64,000 bases of DNA from Symbiodinium natans (lineage: Eukaryota; Sar; Dinophyceae; Suessiales; Symbiodiniaceae), in assembly GCA_905221605.1 (NCBI GenBank), contig CAJNDS010002285.1:214501-278500 (forward strand), given 5' to 3'. Below the pieces are notes generated by a model. It was given only the letters and a program-made list of their open reading frames with translations, was not told where the DNA came from and searched no databases. This document shows positions 62,472-64,000 of the stretch, piece by piece; position 1 is the first letter of the stretch, and each line of letters begins with the position of its first letter. The position numbers were made by a program, and so were the translations under genes.

Positions 62472-64000
62472 GTGAGCATGTTGGTAGGGATTGTGTGACT
62501 GCCACGGGTGCTTCCATAGGGGTTCAGAAGAGTGCTGTGGTTCGCGTTTGCTTTGCCGTTGAGAGATCCAGTCCTATCGTCGTTGAGTTCGAAGCCCTGG
62601 TTGCACCTGTGCGATTTAATCTCCTGAGCCTAGGACGACTCCTGAATAGGAATTGGACAGTCTCTTTTGCCCCCCATCTCCACGTGCAAGCTGGTGGTTT
62701 TAAATTTAAGGCTGTGTGGTCCAACAACTGTTGCTGGTTGCAGAGTCATGCGGTGGCACGGGCCTGTTTGGTGTCTCAAGAACAGAGCGCAGCGCAGCAG
62801 ATTGCAGACCCCTCGTGTACGAGGCCTTCCGCAGCCCGAGAAGATGGCCTCCTCCAGCGAAAGCGAAGTGGAATGGCGCATGGAAGGGAAGGACAAAGGG
62901 AAGCTGGTCCGGAGAGTCATTGCGACTCAAGCGGCCTCAATCTCGGTGGGAGAAGAGGACTTCGAAACGGAGACAGAGGGCGCAATCCTCTTGGTGCCCG
63001 CGGATGCCGAGTCCCAGGTGGTGTTGAAGCCGGGCGAGATCGAGACCCCAGGACCCGCCAAAGTTCCTCAGCAGAAGCCCATGCCAAAGAAGCCGAAAGT
63101 GAAGAAGATGCCCCAGAAGCCCCTCGTGAAGAGAATGCCAAAGGCAGCGAGCTCTTCGTCGACAAAGAGGACCCCCGTGAAGCTGGTGCCTCGTTCCGAT
63201 CGCCAGCAGCCGTGGTTGACGTTGTGGAGTGCAAGTTCAAGGGCAGTGAAGAAGCAGAAGCTCAAGGAAAGCCGCATGACGTCAGCTGCAAAGTCCGATT
63301 TGAACCGCTTTCGCAAGGAGAAGAAGGGCCCAGAGAGACGGACGCTGGAGGAGCACCTCAAGGAGCATTTTTTGCAGTGCCTGGACCGCAAGGCCCCCTA
63401 CACTGTGACGACCATCTCCGAGATCATCAAGGAGAAAGCAAAGCCCCCGAGCCCACCGAGGAAGGAAGCCGACTCCCCGGGGTACCCGGAAAGGTTGCCT
63501 ACCCCTCCGCGGGGTCCGCCACGTCGACGCTTGCCCACGCCTCCGAGGAATCCGACATCGCCAAGGGCCAGCGCATCACGGGCACCAGCTACGCCGCCAA
63601 AGACATCGCCATTGCCACCGCCACCGACCAATCCCGGAACGCCTACTTCGAGTGGATGGAGTGTGGTGACGGACCGAAAGCGCTGAGTGCAGTCAGCCAG
63701 AAAGGATCTTCCCAGGCAGTGGCGAGCAGCAAAAATCTTGATGTGCTTGATGGTTGTGCTTGCGCTTGTGATGTTGGCATGAGTGGCATGGTTGGCATGA
63801 GTGGCATGGTTGAGCATGTGTGTGTTGGTGAGCTTGATCAGGAGAAAGCACCGGCCCCAGACGGCGACCAGGCGTGGTTGCTGCGAGGTGATCAGGAGTT
63901 GCTTCACCAGGAGTTGTGGGGAAAGGTTCACCGTGAGCATGTGTTGCGAAGTCATGTTCCTTTTAATTCCAGCTGTGAGCATTGCGTGCGCGGTAGAGGT
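62471..64000 (+). CDS. Copia C polyprotein: protease tail to integrase start
   Basis: A single frame with no stop from 62471 to the window edge (510 codons). It begins SEHVGRDC, then has the protease-like tail VEFEALVAPVRFNLLSLGRL, then about 330 residues of unremarkable composition that overlap the accessory ORF. Then DQAWLLRGDQELLHQEL and the first integrase zinc ligands REHVLRSHVPFNSSCEHC follow. RT and RNase H would lie beyond the window. Confidence 0.75.
62844..63686 (+). CDS. Accessory proline-rich ORF of copia C
   Basis: 280 residues from the ATG (MASSSESEVEWRMEG); an upstream in-frame ATG at 62667 also exists. Acidic N-terminus, Lys/Pro-rich middle (KKPKVKKMPQKPLVKRMPK), a charged helix-like part (RRTLEEHLKEHFLQCLDRK), and a Pro-rich end (LPTPPRGPPRRR, PLPPPPTNPGTP). 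It overlaps the pol frame in the +1 phase. Codon and amino-acid composition look more natural in this frame than in the pol frame. Unknown function; same position and style as the accessory ORFs of A2 and B. Confidence 0.5.
   Translation: MASSSESEVEWRMEGKDKGKLVRRVIATQAASISVGEEDFETETEGAILLVPADAESQVVLKPGEIETPGPAKVPQQKPMPKKPKVKKMPQKPLVKRMPKAASSSSTKRTPVKLVPRSDRQQPWLTLWSASSRAVKKQKLKESRMTSAAKSDLNRFRKEKKGPERRTLEEHLKEHFLQCLDRKAPYTVTTISEIIKEKAKPPSPPRKEADSPGYPERLPTPPRGPPRRRLPTPPRNPTSPRASASRAPATPPKTSPLPPPPTNPGTPTSSGWSVVTDRKR

Larger units (their letters stand above)
60312..64000 (+). mobile_element. Ty1/copia retrotransposon C, 5' part
   Basis: Primer-binding site, gag with protease motif, then an open frame through the protease tail to the first residues of integrase at the window edge. 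Its gag is closer to that of B than of A. Confidence 0.88.

Overview
The window looks like nuclear DNA of a dinoflagellate, probably Symbiodiniaceae-like; the genus is a guess. Three kinds of evidence point there. The 3' part of the dinoflagellate spliced leader (dinoSL, ...TTGGCTCAAG) recurs at biologically meaningful positions. The elements are Ty1/copia polyproteins of a dinoflagellate-like type (gag with a CCHC knuckle, PR, IN, RT, RNase H and an extra C-terminal domain). There are no operons, no Shine-Dalgarno sites and no bacterial genes. Almost all of the 64 kb is mobile or repeated DNA; I see no convincing single-copy host gene, only one or two possible orphan exons.

Layout. (1) 1-1076: 5' half of a spliced-leader unit (type D), minus strand. 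(2) 1077-9667: copia element A1, minus strand. (3) 9774-20655 plus 33079-33611: copia element B, plus strand, with an inverted block in gag, a 1.8-kb foldback/TIR element inside RT, and a 3' LTR split a few bases after its start. (4) 20656-33078: five head-to-tail copies of a 2.45-2.51 kb spliced-leader unit, each encoding a 305-residue protein and each separated by the same 12-bp sequence. (5) 33612-34899: poorly explained spacer. (6) 34900-44640: copia element A2, plus strand, with a captured accessory ORF. (7) 44641-56479: a second array of five spliced-leader units of mixed type (305-aa type, B, chimeric C, D, E), again separated by one 12-bp sequence that differs from that of the first array. 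(8) 56480-58826: possible exon remnant and a 66-bp minisatellite. (9) 58827-59343: an LTR of family A without its element. (10) 59344-64000: copia element C, plus strand, running off the window.

How the parts relate. Three copia families (A, B, C) share one primer-binding site (TGGTAGCGGAGC) and all carry a spliced-leader-like string in the LTR upstream of it. A and B share a C-terminal domain after RNase H that looks like a degenerate methyltransferase fold. In A2, B and C a proline-rich accessory ORF lies between protease and integrase. None of the copia copies is fully intact: each has different frameshifts, deletions or insertions. The spliced-leader units look like retroposed trans-spliced RNAs: they start with TGGCTCAAG next to a putative target-site duplication, carry many conserved hairpins, end in a TTCG-loop hairpin, and encode two distantly related versions of one unrecognised beta-rich protein. 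The most striking pattern is that both arrays begin within about 15 bp of a copia polypurine tract and that every unit in an array is bounded by the same short duplication, as if one site had been used again and again.
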